Below, piece after piece: positions 38,121 through 47,652 of a DNA stretch of 64,000 nt. A program made the translations under genes and the position numbers. Numbering within the stretch: position 1 is the first letter of the stretch; each line of letters opens with the position of its first letter. Source of the DNA: Deltaproteobacteria bacterium (lineage in GTDB: Bacteria; Myxococcota_A; Polyangia; HGW-17); assembly GCA_016937155.1 (NCBI GenBank), contig JAFGWM010000011.1, forward strand, positions 1 to 64,000, read 5' to 3'. The notes under the pieces are model-generated. The model saw nothing but the letters and a program-made list of their open reading frames with translations, ran no database searches and was not told where the DNA came from.

Positions 38121-38252
38121 GCTTCTCTCCGTATGAAAATTTTCAGCATAATTGCATAAATTCTGATAGCTGAAATTCAAAAAAAGTCAAAGAATAAAAA
38201 AATATCCTGTAAGTTGTATATTTGATTAGTTTTCATTTTTCGACTGTTTATC

Positions 38253-38268
38253 CTGATATAAACATCAG
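38253..38268 (+). promoter_or_regulatory. LexA-like SOS box upstream of uvrD/pcrA
   Basis: CTG-N10-CAG with AT-rich interior (CTGAT-ATAAAC-ATCAG, a 5-bp inverted repeat) matches the core of the gammaproteobacterial LexA box. It lies 110 bases before the helicase gene, a known LexA target in E. coli. Deltaproteobacterial LexA proteins often use other motifs, so this is tentative. Confidence 0.4.
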
Positions 38269-38377
38269 TTGTATTTTTTTATTTTTAGTATCGGCAGATG
38301 TATTCAGAATATTTTTCATTCCAACTTCAGCTTGTAATGAGCGCAAAAATACGGCACAAGTCTCGGGGAGTTTTAGA

Positions 38378-40525
38378 ATGAGCCGATTTATTGAGGATCT
38401 GAATAACAGACAGAGAGAAACAGTTGAAACCCTTTCAGGTCCAATGCTGGTGCTGGCTGGTGCCGGTAGTGGGAAAACAAGAGTTTTAACCAGAAGAATA
38501 GCTAATTTAATAGAAAATGGAGTTTATCCACACAGGATTATTGCTGTTACCTTCACCAATAAAGCTGCAAAAGAAATGCAGCAGAGAGTTAATGAGCTTT
38601 TGGGGGATGGTGCAATGGGGCTGTGGATGGGTACATTTCACTCCATAGCTGCAAGACTTCTGAGAATTTATGGTAATGAGGCAGGAATAGATCCTGATTT
38701 TGTCATATACGATGCGGACGATCAGAAATCCATAATTAAAAGAATACTCAAGGACCGAAGTATGGAGGTTGATGCATCTGTACTTAGAAATACCATCGCA
38801 CTTTTTGAAAATTACAGGAGAAAAAGTATTCCCAAGTTGTATGCTCCATGGAACGAGATTTATAAGAAGTATATGGAGACCCTTGTGGAAAGTAAAGCGG
38901 TTGACTTTACTGGACTTATTGAATATGGGGCAAAACTGCAGAGTGTGATATCCACTTTGTGGGATCATGTTCTTGTTGATGAGTTTCAGGATACAAGCAA
39001 TATTCAGTTTGAATTTCTCAGACAGATGGTTGGTAAAGACCGGAATATATGCGTAGTGGGTGATGATGATCAGTCCATTTATTCATGGCGAGGGGCAAAT
39101 CCTGAATACCTTCTCAAATTTGAAAAGGAATTTCCCGGGGCAAGAAAGATCAAACTTGAAGAAAATTACAGGAGTACAGGGTATATAATCAGAGCGGCTT
39201 CTTCTCTGATTTCAAAAAATACTGTGCGTCATGATAAAACGTTAAGAACAATGGCTCCTGATGGGGATAAACTGACTCTGGTGAGACTTGATAACGGCAG
39301 GCTGGAAGCCAGATGGGTTATTGCCAGAATAAACCTGCTCTCCGAATCAGGCGTTTCTCTTTCAGATATTGCAGTGCTCTATCGGATAAATGCACTTTCA
39401 AGAGCCCTTGAGGAGGAATTAACCAGAAACGGCATCAATTATCGTCTCATTGGAGGGCTGAAATTTTATGAACGTGCTGAAATCAAGGATATAATTTCCT
39501 ATCTCAGGCTTGCAGTTTCCAGAGACAGTGAAAATGATATTCTCAGAGTGATGAATACTCCAAGAAGAGGTATTGGACAGAGCTCTATTGAGAAAATAAG
39601 AGCTGTTCAGAAAACAGATAAAATATCCCTGTGGGATGCTCTCAAATCTCCAATGGCAGAAATTTCCGGATCCGCCAGAAAAGGGATCCTTGAATTCGTA
39701 TCCATTGTTGAAGAACTTTCCTCTCTTGCTCAAAACGAACATCCAGTTGTTATTCTCACCCATCTGATGGAAGCCACTTCCTGGCTGGGAATGAAGGGCT
39801 CTGAAGATCCTGATGAACAAAGCAGATTTGAAAACATGATTCAGTTGCAACAGAGTTTTGAGGAAAGACATCAGGAAATTCCTGATCAGTTGCTTCATGG
39901 ATTTCTTGACGAAATTTCTCTCCTGAGTGGTGAGGACCAGCCTCAGGGGGAGGATGGTGTGACACTTATGACAATACACAGCGCCAAAGGTCTGGAGTTT
40001 GATCATGTGTTTCTTCCAGGATGGGAAGATGGTGTTTTTCCCATGAAAAGAAAAGATGAAGAGGTAAATATTGAAGAAGAGAGGCGTTTGGCTTATGTTT
40101 CAATTACAAGAGCCAGAAAAAGAGTTTATATCAGTTGTGCATTGGAAAGAAGTGTGTGGGGACCTCCTATTCCTGCTAAGCCCTCACCATTTATCAGGGA
40201 ATTACCACTGGATTGTCTGGACTGGGAGGGTATAGTCCGAAAATCTTCATCTTCTGAGGAAAGCTCAAGACAGTCATACAAAAACAGTGTTTCATCCCAG
40301 CGAGCAACTGGGAGAAGGAATATTTCGCCTTCAAGCGCATTGAAGGATGTTAGCGAGAAAGTTGAATCTGACGGTTTTGCCCCTGGTGTGTTTGTAAATC
40401 ATGTAAAATTCGGTCACGGCAGGATCATTTCCGTGGTCGGAGAGGGTAAAATGCGTAAAGCTATTGTGAAATTTCAAAATGGTGAGTCCAAAGTCATCAT
40501 CACATCTTTTCTCAAAAAAGCATGA
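38378..40525 (+). CDS. uvrD: UvrD/PcrA-type DNA helicase
   Basis: This superfamily I 3'-5' helicase acts in nucleotide excision repair, mismatch repair and removal of stalled polymerase. The 715-residue protein has LNxxQ (Q12), Walker A AGAGSGKT (K33), DEFQDTS, GDDDQSIYSWRGA, a TIHSAKGLEFDHVF motif and an arginine-finger segment. The last 45 residues form a Tudor-like domain (FVNHVKFGHGRIISV) typical of PcrA/UvrD, which contacts RNA polymerase. ATG 38378 follows GGGGAG and gives the family N-terminus; a longer frame upstream is AT-rich, hydrophobic and not homologous. A LexA-like box lies upstream. Confidence 0.93.
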   Translation: MSRFIEDLNNRQRETVETLSGPMLVLAGAGSGKTRVLTRRIANLIENGVYPHRIIAVTFTNKAAKEMQQRVNELLGDGAMGLWMGTFHSIAARLLRIYGNEAGIDPDFVIYDADDQKSIIKRILKDRSMEVDASVLRNTIALFENYRRKSIPKLYAPWNEIYKKYMETLVESKAVDFTGLIEYGAKLQSVISTLWDHVLVDEFQDTSNIQFEFLRQMVGKDRNICVVGDDDQSIYSWRGANPEYLLKFEKEFPGARKIKLEENYRSTGYIIRAASSLISKNTVRHDKTLRTMAPDGDKLTLVRLDNGRLEARWVIARINLLSESGVSLSDIAVLYRINALSRALEEELTRNGINYRLIGGLKFYERAEIKDIISYLRLAVSRDSENDILRVMNTPRRGIGQSSIEKIRAVQKTDKISLWDALKSPMAEISGSARKGILEFVSIVEELSSLAQNEHPVVILTHLMEATSWLGMKGSEDPDEQSRFENMIQLQQSFEERHQEIPDQLLHGFLDEISLLSGEDQPQGEDGVTLMTIHSAKGLEFDHVFLPGWEDGVFPMKRKDEEVNIEEERRLAYVSITRARKRVYISCALERSVWGPPIPAKPSPFIRELPLDCLDWEGIVRKSSSSEESSRQSYKNSVSSQRATGRRNISPSSALKDVSEKVESDGFAPGVFVNHVKFGHGRIISVVGEGKMRKAIVKFQNGESKVIITSFLKKA

Positions 40526-40694
40526 TTTTTAGTGACGAAGATAACATTCAGGGGAAATCAACGTGGCGAAAATGTCACACTATACGGCAAATATTTTTAT
40601 CTTCAGATGATTTGTTTTAATAAAAATAAATAAAAACAATGCTATATGGGGTTTGGCATTTGTGTTGCTCTTACAAATTCTGTGAGGTGACATC

Positions 40695-41369
40695 ATGAGA
40701 CTAGTTAAACAGCATGTAGATTTTCCAACACTATTAAAGAGACTATCCCCTTTTAAGGCAGTCAGTGATGAAGCAATGAGGGACCTGGAACAGAGATTTG
40801 TGTACAGAAGATACTCCAGGGGAACAGTTATATCTGAGAGTTCAAGGGAAGTTGATGAGATTTTCCTGATACGTAACGGGAAGGTACATATATATCTGAA
40901 GAATTCCGAAGGTGAGGATCTTTTACTTCACAGCTTATCTCAGGGTGATGTATTTGGACGTAAGCTTGGTGGTTTCAGCGCTGCTCTTCCAACAGAAATC
41001 AAGTGTATGGAAGAAATGGGGGTTCTGGTGCTAAAATCTGACACTCTAGCTGATCATATCAGAAGGTTTCCGGAGACTTCCCTTATTCTGGTGAATATTA
41101 TGGCTTCAAGGCTCCAGGAAAATTATGAAACAATGGCATGTCTGAGTCTCGGTGATGTCAGCAGCAGACTGGTGAGACTTCTGAAAAGACTTGGAGAGAA
41201 AGATGGAATAAGAGATGATGAAGGAATTCTTCTTCCCAATCGTTTTACTCAGCAGGAACTTGCTCAGATGATAGGTGCCAGAAGAGAGACTGTATCAAGA
41301 CTGCTCAGCAGTTTTGTGGAAAATGGCACTCTTACGAGAAGGAATCGCAATCTTGTGCTGAGGTTTTAA
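40695..41369 (+). CDS. CRP/FNR-family transcription regulator
   Basis: This 224-residue regulator has a cNMP-binding-like beta barrel (about residues 20-120), a long dimer helix and a C-terminal winged helix FTQQELAQMIGARRETVSRLL. The recognition helix has R197, E198 and R202, the same triad CRP uses to read TGTGA. FNR differs there. The cAMP-binding cassette is not well conserved (GDVFGRKLGG, no clear Arg-Ser pair), and the FNR-type N-terminal cysteine cluster is absent, so the effector is unknown. GAGGTGA precedes the ATG. Two TGTGA-N6-TCAC-like sites occur upstream of the gene at 8321. Confidence 0.9.
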   Translation: MRLVKQHVDFPTLLKRLSPFKAVSDEAMRDLEQRFVYRRYSRGTVISESSREVDEIFLIRNGKVHIYLKNSEGEDLLLHSLSQGDVFGRKLGGFSAALPTEIKCMEEMGVLVLKSDTLADHIRRFPETSLILVNIMASRLQENYETMACLSLGDVSSRLVRLLKRLGEKDGIRDDEGILLPNRFTQQELAQMIGARRETVSRLLSSFVENGTLTRRNRNLVLRF

Positions 41370-41461
41370 TCTTCAGTTGTAATCTGACACCGGTTTTTCA
41401 TAGTTTCATAATGTAATTACCGTGATATTTTCTGAAAAACGATTCAGTGTTCAAATTCAGC

Positions 41462-41490
41462 TTGACAACAGTCAGAACAGACATTATTCA
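41462..41490 (+). promoter_or_regulatory. Candidate promoter for rho
   Basis: Perfect -35 TTGACA at 41462-41467, spacer of 17 bases, and weak -10 TATTCA at 41485-41490. The gap to the rho ATG is about 280 bases. Confidence 0.35.
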
Positions 41491-41596
41491 TATTCTCGAA
41501 TTTATCCTGCGCTTTTTTACATTTTAATTAGACATTAACTTACAGGAACGAGCCTATTGGGTGCCGGATAAACCGAATTCATTTGCCTGAGTTGTT

Positions 41597-41618
41597 ATAC
41601 CCGTTATTTTTCGGGTAT
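41597..41618 (+). promoter_or_regulatory. Hairpin in the rho leader
   Basis: ATACCCG and CGGGTAT pair over 7 bp with an 8-base T-rich loop. It lies in the untranslated region of rho. The T-rich loop and lack of a following T run make a terminator unlikely; a leader structure is more likely. Confidence 0.35.
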
Positions 41619-41771
41619 CCCCTGATAGAAGGAAATAAACCGAGAGAGGTATCGAAACCATAAACCAATTCCCCACTTAAATATTCCTAAGGAACTTTTA
41701 ATTCTTGTATAAATATTATTCAACGTTTAACAAAATGAAATTGACGAAACGAAACAAAACAAAGGAGAGTC

Positions 41772-43019
41772 ATGAATTTATCTGAAATTAAACGCCTACC
41801 AATGAAAGAACTTGTTCACCTTGCAGCATCCTATGATATAGCTGATGCTGTTAACCTGAGAAAACAGGATCTTATCTTCCGCATCCTCGAATCTGCTGCC
41901 ATTAGTGGTGAAACCATTATCGGTCAGGGAGTTATTGAAATTCTTCCTGATGGATACGGTTTCCTTAGATCCCCCGATTATAACTACCTTCCTGGTCCAG
42001 ATGATATTTATGTGTCCCCTTCACAGATAAAGAGATTCAATCTCAGAACAGGTGATACAGTTCAGGGAGAGATTCGTCCTCCAAAAACATCAGAGAGATA
42101 TTTTGCACTCCTGAAGGTTGATCAGATTAATACTGAACCTCCTCGTGCCCAGCTTGATAAGATACTTTTTGATAATCTGACACCTCTTTATCCTCAGGAA
42201 AAACTGGTTCTCGAATCTGATCAGAAAAATATGTCCACACGTATTGTTGATCTTCTAACTCCTATCGGACTGGGACAGAGATGTCTTATTGTTTCACCTC
42301 CAAGAGCTGGTAAAACAATGCTGCTTAAGGATGTTGCAAATGCAATAAGTGCAAATCATCCTGATTGTGTTCTCATGGTGCTTTTAATAGATGAAAGACC
42401 GGAAGAAGTTACAGATATGGAAAGATCCGTCAGGGGTGAAGTGATTTCTTCAACTTTTGATGAGCCGGCTGCAAGACATGTCCAGGTTGCCGAGATGGTT
42501 ATTGAAAAAGCCAAAAGACTTGTTGAACACAGAAAAGATGTTGTTATTCTTCTGGATTCAATTACCAGACTGGCTCGTGCCTACAATACGGTGGTTCCGC
42601 CATCAGGAAAAATACTTTCCGGTGGTGTTGATTCCAATGCACTGCACAAACCAAAACGTTTCTTCGGTGCAGCAAGAAATGTTGAAGAGGGTGGAAGCCT
42701 TACAATTATTGCAACTGCTCTAGTTGATACTGGTTCCCGTATGGACGAAGTTATTTTTGAGGAATTCAAGGGTACCGGTAACAGTGAAATTCATCTTGAC
42801 AGAAAGCTTATGGAAAAGAGAATTTTCCCCTGTCTGGATATTAATAAATCAGGTACAAGAAAAGAGGAGCTCTTACTTCCTCCTCATGTACTCAACCGTG
42901 TATGGATTCTCCGTCAACTGTTGCATCCACTCAATGTTATTGATGCTATGGAATTTATGCTGGATAAACTTGGAAAAACAGAGTCCAATCAGGAGTTTGT
43001 AGACTCCATGTCTGCCTGA
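41772..43019 (+). CDS. rho: Transcription termination factor Rho
   Basis: This hexameric RNA-dependent ATPase ends transcription at Rho-dependent sites. The 415-residue protein has the N-terminal helical head ([20 protein letters not shown]), a cold-shock-like RNA-binding domain ([23 protein letters not shown]), the Q-loop and R-loop region, Walker A SPPRAGKT, and [27 protein letters not shown] lies 4 bases before the ATG. It is followed by two genes (43046, 43537) with overlap or short gaps, forming an unusual operon. Confidence 0.97.
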   Translation: MNLSEIKRLPMKELVHLAASYDIADAVNLRKQDLIFRILESAAISGETIIGQGVIEILPDGYGFLRSPDYNYLPGPDDIYVSPSQIKRFNLRTGDTVQGEIRPPKTSERYFALLKVDQINTEPPRAQLDKILFDNLTPLYPQEKLVLESDQKNMSTRIVDLLTPIGLGQRCLIVSPPRAGKTMLLKDVANAISANHPDCVLMVLLIDERPEEVTDMERSVRGEVISSTFDEPAARHVQVAEMVIEKAKRLVEHRKDVVILLDSITRLARAYNTVVPPSGKILSGGVDSNALHKPKRFFGAARNVEEGGSLTIIATALVDTGSRMDEVIFEEFKGTGNSEIHLDRKLMEKRIFPCLDINKSGTRKEELLLPPHVLNRVWILRQLLHPLNVIDAMEFMLDKLGKTESNQEFVDSMSA

Positions 43020-43045
43020 TAAATATACTGGAGAATATTCTAACT

Positions 43046-43537
43046 ATGGATCCCACTAAAATAATCAGTAAAATTGGAGACAATAAGATTGTTTCCATTG
43101 TTGATGAATTGAATTCAGGACAGTTTAAAAGAGTTCTTCTCAAGGGTGATGTATCCACAAGAATTCCCATAAGTGTGGTATCGCTGAAGGCAAGAACCAG
43201 AATATGGAAAGAGAGACTTCTTGAAGCACTCAATACAAAAAACTTTCCACTTTCTGAAACCCTTCTTTACGAATGGCTTTTAAATCGCAGAAGACAGCTT
43301 CTCTCTGATTATCTTGACAAATTAAATGTTAAGCATAAACGAGGCGAAACAGATGAAACTTTCCTGAAAACAGTTCCAGAAGAGACCCTGAGAGCAAAGG
43401 CAAGGGAACTTGCAAAGGTTCATTCACTGCAGGATGTTGCAATATATGTCCATTTCCTTGATTACCACCAGGAATGTGATGTTTTTGAGGGTGATGAGTA
43501 TTTTGTAAATGCCCTGAATGAAGAGTCAGTTTCCTGA
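43046..43537 (+). CDS. Unknown helical protein in the rho operon
   Basis: I do not recognise this 163-residue protein. It has no signal peptide or transmembrane helix and is rich in charged helices, with a Trp- and Arg-containing central region (TRIWKERLLEALN; LLYEWLLNRRRQLL) and an acidic tail. Its ATG is 26 bases after the rho stop, and its TGA overlaps the next ATG by one base, so all three genes are probably co-expressed. Function unknown. Confidence 0.65.
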   Translation: MDPTKIISKIGDNKIVSIVDELNSGQFKRVLLKGDVSTRIPISVVSLKARTRIWKERLLEALNTKNFPLSETLLYEWLLNRRRQLLSDYLDKLNVKHKRGETDETFLKTVPEETLRAKARELAKVHSLQDVAIYVHFLDYHQECDVFEGDEYFVNALNEESVS

Positions 43538-44319
43538 TGAAAAAGAAACTGCCCCGGGAAAGGCGGACAAAAAACTGCCCGTGGCATCCCGGGGAAGTAG
43601 CAAACTGCACGTGTCAGGTTTGCCATGTTCATGGCTGCGGTGAATGTATCAAATCATACAATGGGATAGAAATGTGTCCTGAATGCAGAAAAAGGCGCAG
43701 GGGATACAGGCTGAAGGCTATGCTTATCAGCCTCATTTTTGCAGGTCCATTGATTCTTTCAGGTTATCTGATGTACAGCAGTCTTTCAAAGGATAAAAAA
43801 GGATCAGATGAAGTTCAAAAGTACAGTAAAAAACTACTGAAGGATCCCAGAGATGATTTCTCCAGAATAAAACTGATTGCACTGTATGAAGCACGTGGTG
43901 AGACATTAAAGGCTGTTTCTCATCTGGAAAGCATTGTTTCAAGACATCCCAGAGAAACTTATTATTTAAGAAAACTTGTGAGGATGTACCTGAAACTCAA
44001 AAAAGCTTCAAGAGCCCTGGAGTTAACTCAGAAACTTCATTCGCTGGAACCGGATAATCATGAAAATTATAAACTTGAGGGAAAAGCTCACCAAACCATG
44101 GGGAGTTTCCAGCAGGCTGAAAAATCATATCTGGTGGCATACAGTCTTTTCCCAAGGGATATGGACCTTATTTATTCCATAGTTGGTCTGTACACTGAAC
44201 TGAACAGACATCGGGAAGCAGAGCAGATCCTTTCAGATGCACTTACCAGAGTGACTGATTCCAAACAAAGAAAAATGCTGTATAAAAGTCTGGATGAAGT
44301 CAGGAAACAGCTTAAGTAG
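43537..44319 (+). CDS. Membrane protein with N-terminal zinc-ribbon/B-box-like domain and TPR repeats
   Basis: The 260-residue protein starts with a Cys/His cluster, CPWHPGEVANCTCQVCHVHGCGECI then CPEC, within residues 14-52, giving several C-x2-C and His ligands in a B-box-like arrangement. One transmembrane helix (about 62-80) follows. The outer part has about four TPR-like helix pairs (LKAVSHLESIVSRHP, RALELTQKLHSLEP, QQAEKSYLVAYSLFP, REAEQILSDAL). B-box-TM proteins occur in Myxococcota, but I do not know a function for this one. Confidence 0.7.
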   Translation: MKKKLPRERRTKNCPWHPGEVANCTCQVCHVHGCGECIKSYNGIEMCPECRKRRRGYRLKAMLISLIFAGPLILSGYLMYSSLSKDKKGSDEVQKYSKKLLKDPRDDFSRIKLIALYEARGETLKAVSHLESIVSRHPRETYYLRKLVRMYLKLKKASRALELTQKLHSLEPDNHENYKLEGKAHQTMGSFQQAEKSYLVAYSLFPRDMDLIYSIVGLYTELNRHREAEQILSDALTRVTDSKQRKMLYKSLDEVRKQLK

Positions 44320-44521
44320 TTTCTGCGTATTTTACCAAAAGCCTAAAAATGAAGGGGTAAGTTTATTTAGAAATGCATGTTTCTTAAGTAATGCCTGAAT
44401 TCATTGTGATGCAACATAATGGGGATTATCGGGTTTTTGTTTGATATTTTTCTCCGAAACATTACAGTGCCATTGCCGGGGGGAAACTGAAAAATTTTAT
44501 TATTGAATACAGGTATTAAAT

Positions 44522-46552
44522 ATGAGTGATTTAGAGATTGGCGATCTTTTTGCGATACTGGAAAAAAGTACTGACAGTGCACCGGAACGCAGTGATAAGG
44601 GAGAAAAAACTGTCACTGAAGTTTTAGAGAAAAAAAGCAGAAAAAGAACAAGAGCTGAGGAAATGGGTGAAAAACAGAGAAGCATTTCCATAAGTGAGTT
44701 TTTTGCTAAAAATAAACAGCTTCTTGGTTTTGATTCACCGGTGAGAGCTCTTATGACCACAGTGAAAGAAGCTGTTGATAATTCTCTGGATGCCTGTGAG
44801 GAAGCTCATATACTGCCAACAATAATGGTGGAAATAGAGCAGCTTAATGAAGAAAGACTCAGAGTTGCGATTCAGGATAATGGTCCTGGTATTGTTAAGG
44901 CCCAGGTTCCCAGAATTTTTGGTCAGTTGCTTTATGGAAGCAAGTTTCATTCACTTAAACAATCCCGTGGGCAGCAGGGTATTGGTATCAGTGCAGCAGG
45001 TATGTACAGTCAGTTGACCACAGGTAAAACTGTTAAGATTACCAGTAGAATAGGTCCTGAACATCCGGCGCATCATTTTGAACTTTTACTTGATTTACAA
45101 AAAAACAAGCCCAATGTGGTGAAGGATCTCATTGTTGACTGGGAAGAACCCCATGGAACCCGTGTGGAACTGGAGATAGCCGGGCAGTACAAAAGTGGCA
45201 GGCATAGTGTTGATGAATATCTAGGACAGACAGCAGTTGCAAATCCTCATGCAGAGATCTTTTATATAAATCCGAAAATGGAAAAAATGCATTTTCCAAG
45301 GGTGAGTCAGGCTTTACCGAGGGAACCGAAATCTGTTAAACCACATCCCCATGGCATAGAACTGGGCCTTTTCATTAAGATGATTCGTGAAAGTGCCGCC
45401 AAAAAGGTTGGGAGTTTTCTCCAGCATGAGTTTTCCAGAGTCACTCCAAAGATAGCTGAAACAATATGTAACGGAGCCGGTGTAGATGTAAAGAAGCGAC
45501 CAACACGTCTGAGCGCCGAAGAAATAGAAATGATACATAAGGAAATGGGGCTGGTTAAAATAATGGCCCCGACTTCAGACTCCATTGTTCCAATTGGTGA
45601 AATACTTTTAAGAAGAGGTTTAGCCAGGCAGGTCAGTGGAGCTGAGTTTTATGTATCCAAATCCAGACCTCCTAAGGTTTATCGTGGAAATCCATTTATT
45701 GTGGAAACGGCAATTGCATATGGTGGAGAACTAAGGGGGAATCTGGAACATGGAGATATGGACGATCTTTCTATAGCAGGTGTATATCTCGATCCTGAAA
45801 AAACAATTAGTGCAGCCTTGCTTGATCTTCCTGGTTTTACCAGGAAAAAGGTTACTGATTTATGTGACAGATGTAATATTGGAACCAGAACCAGAGTTAA
45901 GAATCTTGAAATTGAAGAACTGGAAAGTTTAAGGCATAGTTACAATGATTTCGTTAAAAAGGAAGCCAATTCTTCACCTGCCCAGATCATAAGACTGGCA
46001 AACCGTGTACCGCTTTTATACCAGCTTAAGGCTTGCGCAATATCAAAATCAGTTATGGATATCAACTGGAGGAGATACAACATAAATCAGCCTAAAGGTG
46101 GTTATCCTCAGGGACCTTTGATCATTATGGTTCATCTGGCAAGTGTATGGGTTCCTTTTACATCTGAGAGCAAAGAAGCTGTTGCTCATTTCCCTGAAAT
46201 TATCGAGGAAATAAAACTTTCACTTCAGGAATGTGGTCGTGAACTGGGAAATTACCTTAGTAAAAAGGTAAAACTTCGTGCTGCTCAGGAACGCAAGGAT
46301 ATTTTTGTCAGATACTCCACCGAACTTGCGCGTGCCCTTGCAAATATTACAGGGGATGATCTGGAAGAAATTGACGGATATATAAAAACTGCAATGGAGA
46401 ATTTCACTACAGCCAATTATGAAATGGAAAAACCGGCTCTGGAAGAGGATGCTGTCAGTGTAGAAAAGTGGGAGAGCGATGGGGATGACGGTGATGATTT
46501 ACCTGAACAGAGCAACAGCGGGACTGAAAATGATGAAGAAGGTGAAGAATAA
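44522..46552 (+). CDS. top6B: DNA topoisomerase VI subunit B
   Basis: This is the ATPase subunit of the type IIB topoisomerase, known mainly from archaea. The 676-residue protein has a GHKL site: E83 and N87 in KEAVDNSLDA, DNGPGI (D119), and GQQGIGISAAGMYSQL. A helix-two-turn-helix domain and a transducer domain with the switch lysine region (LLYQLKACAISKSVMDINWRRY) follow. A charged extension of about 50 residues precedes the usual start (ISISEFFAKNKQLLGF). The acidic tail resembles the one on GyrA. top6A overlaps by one base. Operon order and domain set match archaeal Topo VI. Confidence 0.95.
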   Translation: MSDLEIGDLFAILEKSTDSAPERSDKGEKTVTEVLEKKSRKRTRAEEMGEKQRSISISEFFAKNKQLLGFDSPVRALMTTVKEAVDNSLDACEEAHILPTIMVEIEQLNEERLRVAIQDNGPGIVKAQVPRIFGQLLYGSKFHSLKQSRGQQGIGISAAGMYSQLTTGKTVKITSRIGPEHPAHHFELLLDLQKNKPNVVKDLIVDWEEPHGTRVELEIAGQYKSGRHSVDEYLGQTAVANPHAEIFYINPKMEKMHFPRVSQALPREPKSVKPHPHGIELGLFIKMIRESAAKKVGSFLQHEFSRVTPKIAETICNGAGVDVKKRPTRLSAEEIEMIHKEMGLVKIMAPTSDSIVPIGEILLRRGLARQVSGAEFYVSKSRPPKVYRGNPFIVETAIAYGGELRGNLEHGDMDDLSIAGVYLDPEKTISAALLDLPGFTRKKVTDLCDRCNIGTRTRVKNLEIEELESLRHSYNDFVKKEANSSPAQIIRLANRVPLLYQLKACAISKSVMDINWRRYNINQPKGGYPQGPLIIMVHLASVWVPFTSESKEAVAHFPEIIEEIKLSLQECGRELGNYLSKKVKLRAAQERKDIFVRYSTELARALANITGDDLEEIDGYIKTAMENFTTANYEMEKPALEEDAVSVEKWESDGDDGDDLPEQSNSGTENDEEGEE

Positions 46553-47652
46553 TGAGTAACAGTGCATCCAGATCCCGAGAGGTAATGAAAAAAATTATTA
46601 AAATGGCCAGAAGTACCATAGGTGATTTTAAGGCTATGAATAACCCCAACCTTAATATTCCGGTAAGAAGTCTCTCCAATATTATTTTTTCAGAGGAACG
46701 TGGAATGATAGAGATGGGGGATAAGACTCAGGAGAGACTTTTTTTCCATCAGGGAATGAGTAAGAAATTCATGCAGACATTTCTTGTTGCAAGTGCATGT
46801 ACTGAACTTCTTAAAGTAGAAAAGACAACTTCCATCCGTGATCTTTTCTATATGACCAAGCATACTCTTTCCAGAGGTGAGAATACTTTTGATGATCAGA
46901 GTGAATCTGATGTAATAATTGAAGATATTGAAGTTTCTATGGGAGCACTCAGGGAGGAACTTCATCTTTTTGCCTCCAACAGAGGCACAATGGTGGGTAA
47001 TCTGACTCTGGTGGACAGTGGAGATACAATAAATGCCAGAAAAATCGGTTCTGGAGGATGGGGTATTCCGTCAATAGTTGAAGACAATGTAATTAAATTT
47101 AAAAACTGTGATGCTGATTTTATTCTGCTTATAGAGAAAGATGCTGTCTGGAGGCGTCTTAATGAGGATAAGTTCTGGAAGAAACATAACTGTATTATGA
47201 TTCAGAGTCAGGGTCAGACATCAAGGGGAGTAAGAAGGCTTATCCGTAGAATGCATGATGAGCTCAACCTTCCTGTTTATGTTCTGGTAGATAATGACCC
47301 GTGGGGACTTTATATCTACAGTGTCATAAAACAGGGCAGTATCAATCTTGCATATGAATCTGTACGAATGGCAATTCCCGATGCAAGATTCCTTGGCCTC
47401 AGTTCCTTTGATCGTGAAAAATTTGATTTGCCTGATGTGGTTACCATCAGTCTTGATAAAAACGATGAAAAAAGAGCAAAGCAGATGCTCGCTTATCCAT
47501 GGTTCAAAGAGGCAAAATGGCAGAAAGAACTGAAAAAACTTCTGGATTCGAGAGTTAAGTTGGAACTGGAAGCCTTGAGTGCCAAGGGAATTTCATTTAT
47601 TTCAGAAAGTTATCTCCCCGAAAAAATTTCATCGGGAGACTATCTTGACTGA
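46552..47652 (+). CDS. top6A: DNA topoisomerase VI subunit A
   Basis: This is the DNA-cleaving subunit, related to Spo11. The 366-residue protein has a winged-helix (CAP) domain with catalytic tyrosine Y100 in SIRDLFYMTK and a Toprim domain with E195 (LLIEKDAVW) and D247/D249 (VLVDNDPWG). All metal and nucleophile residues are present, so the enzyme should be active. Translation is coupled to top6B (TAATG). The end overlaps phoU on the other strand by 13 bases. Confidence 0.95.
   Translation: MSNSASRSREVMKKIIKMARSTIGDFKAMNNPNLNIPVRSLSNIIFSEERGMIEMGDKTQERLFFHQGMSKKFMQTFLVASACTELLKVEKTTSIRDLFYMTKHTLSRGENTFDDQSESDVIIEDIEVSMGALREELHLFASNRGTMVGNLTLVDSGDTINARKIGSGGWGIPSIVEDNVIKFKNCDADFILLIEKDAVWRRLNEDKFWKKHNCIMIQSQGQTSRGVRRLIRRMHDELNLPVYVLVDNDPWGLYIYSVIKQGSINLAYESVRMAIPDARFLGLSSFDREKFDLPDVVTISLDKNDEKRAKQMLAYPWFKEAKWQKELKKLLDSRVKLELEALSAKGISFISESYLPEKISSGDYLD

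Larger units (their letters stand above)
41370..41771. other. 402-base leader/intergenic region before rho
   Basis: No gene is seen. A perfect TTGACA at 41462-41467 has a weak candidate -10 (TATTCA, 17 bases on) and would give a leader of about 280 bases. A hairpin (ATACCCG/CGGGTAT) lies at 41597-41618. A long leader suits rho, which represses its own transcription in E. coli by terminating in its leader, but no Rho-binding C-rich stretch is obvious here. Confidence 0.45.

Noticed and set aside
38222-38377. 52-residue hydrophobic extension of the helicase
   Set aside because: No ribosome site, low-complexity AT-rich sequence, and the helicase family starts at MSRFIEDLN-like sequence.
40526-40694. 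CRP-type autoregulatory site before the CRP/FNR gene
   Set aside because: One TCACA half-site is present near 40581 but the other half does not match.
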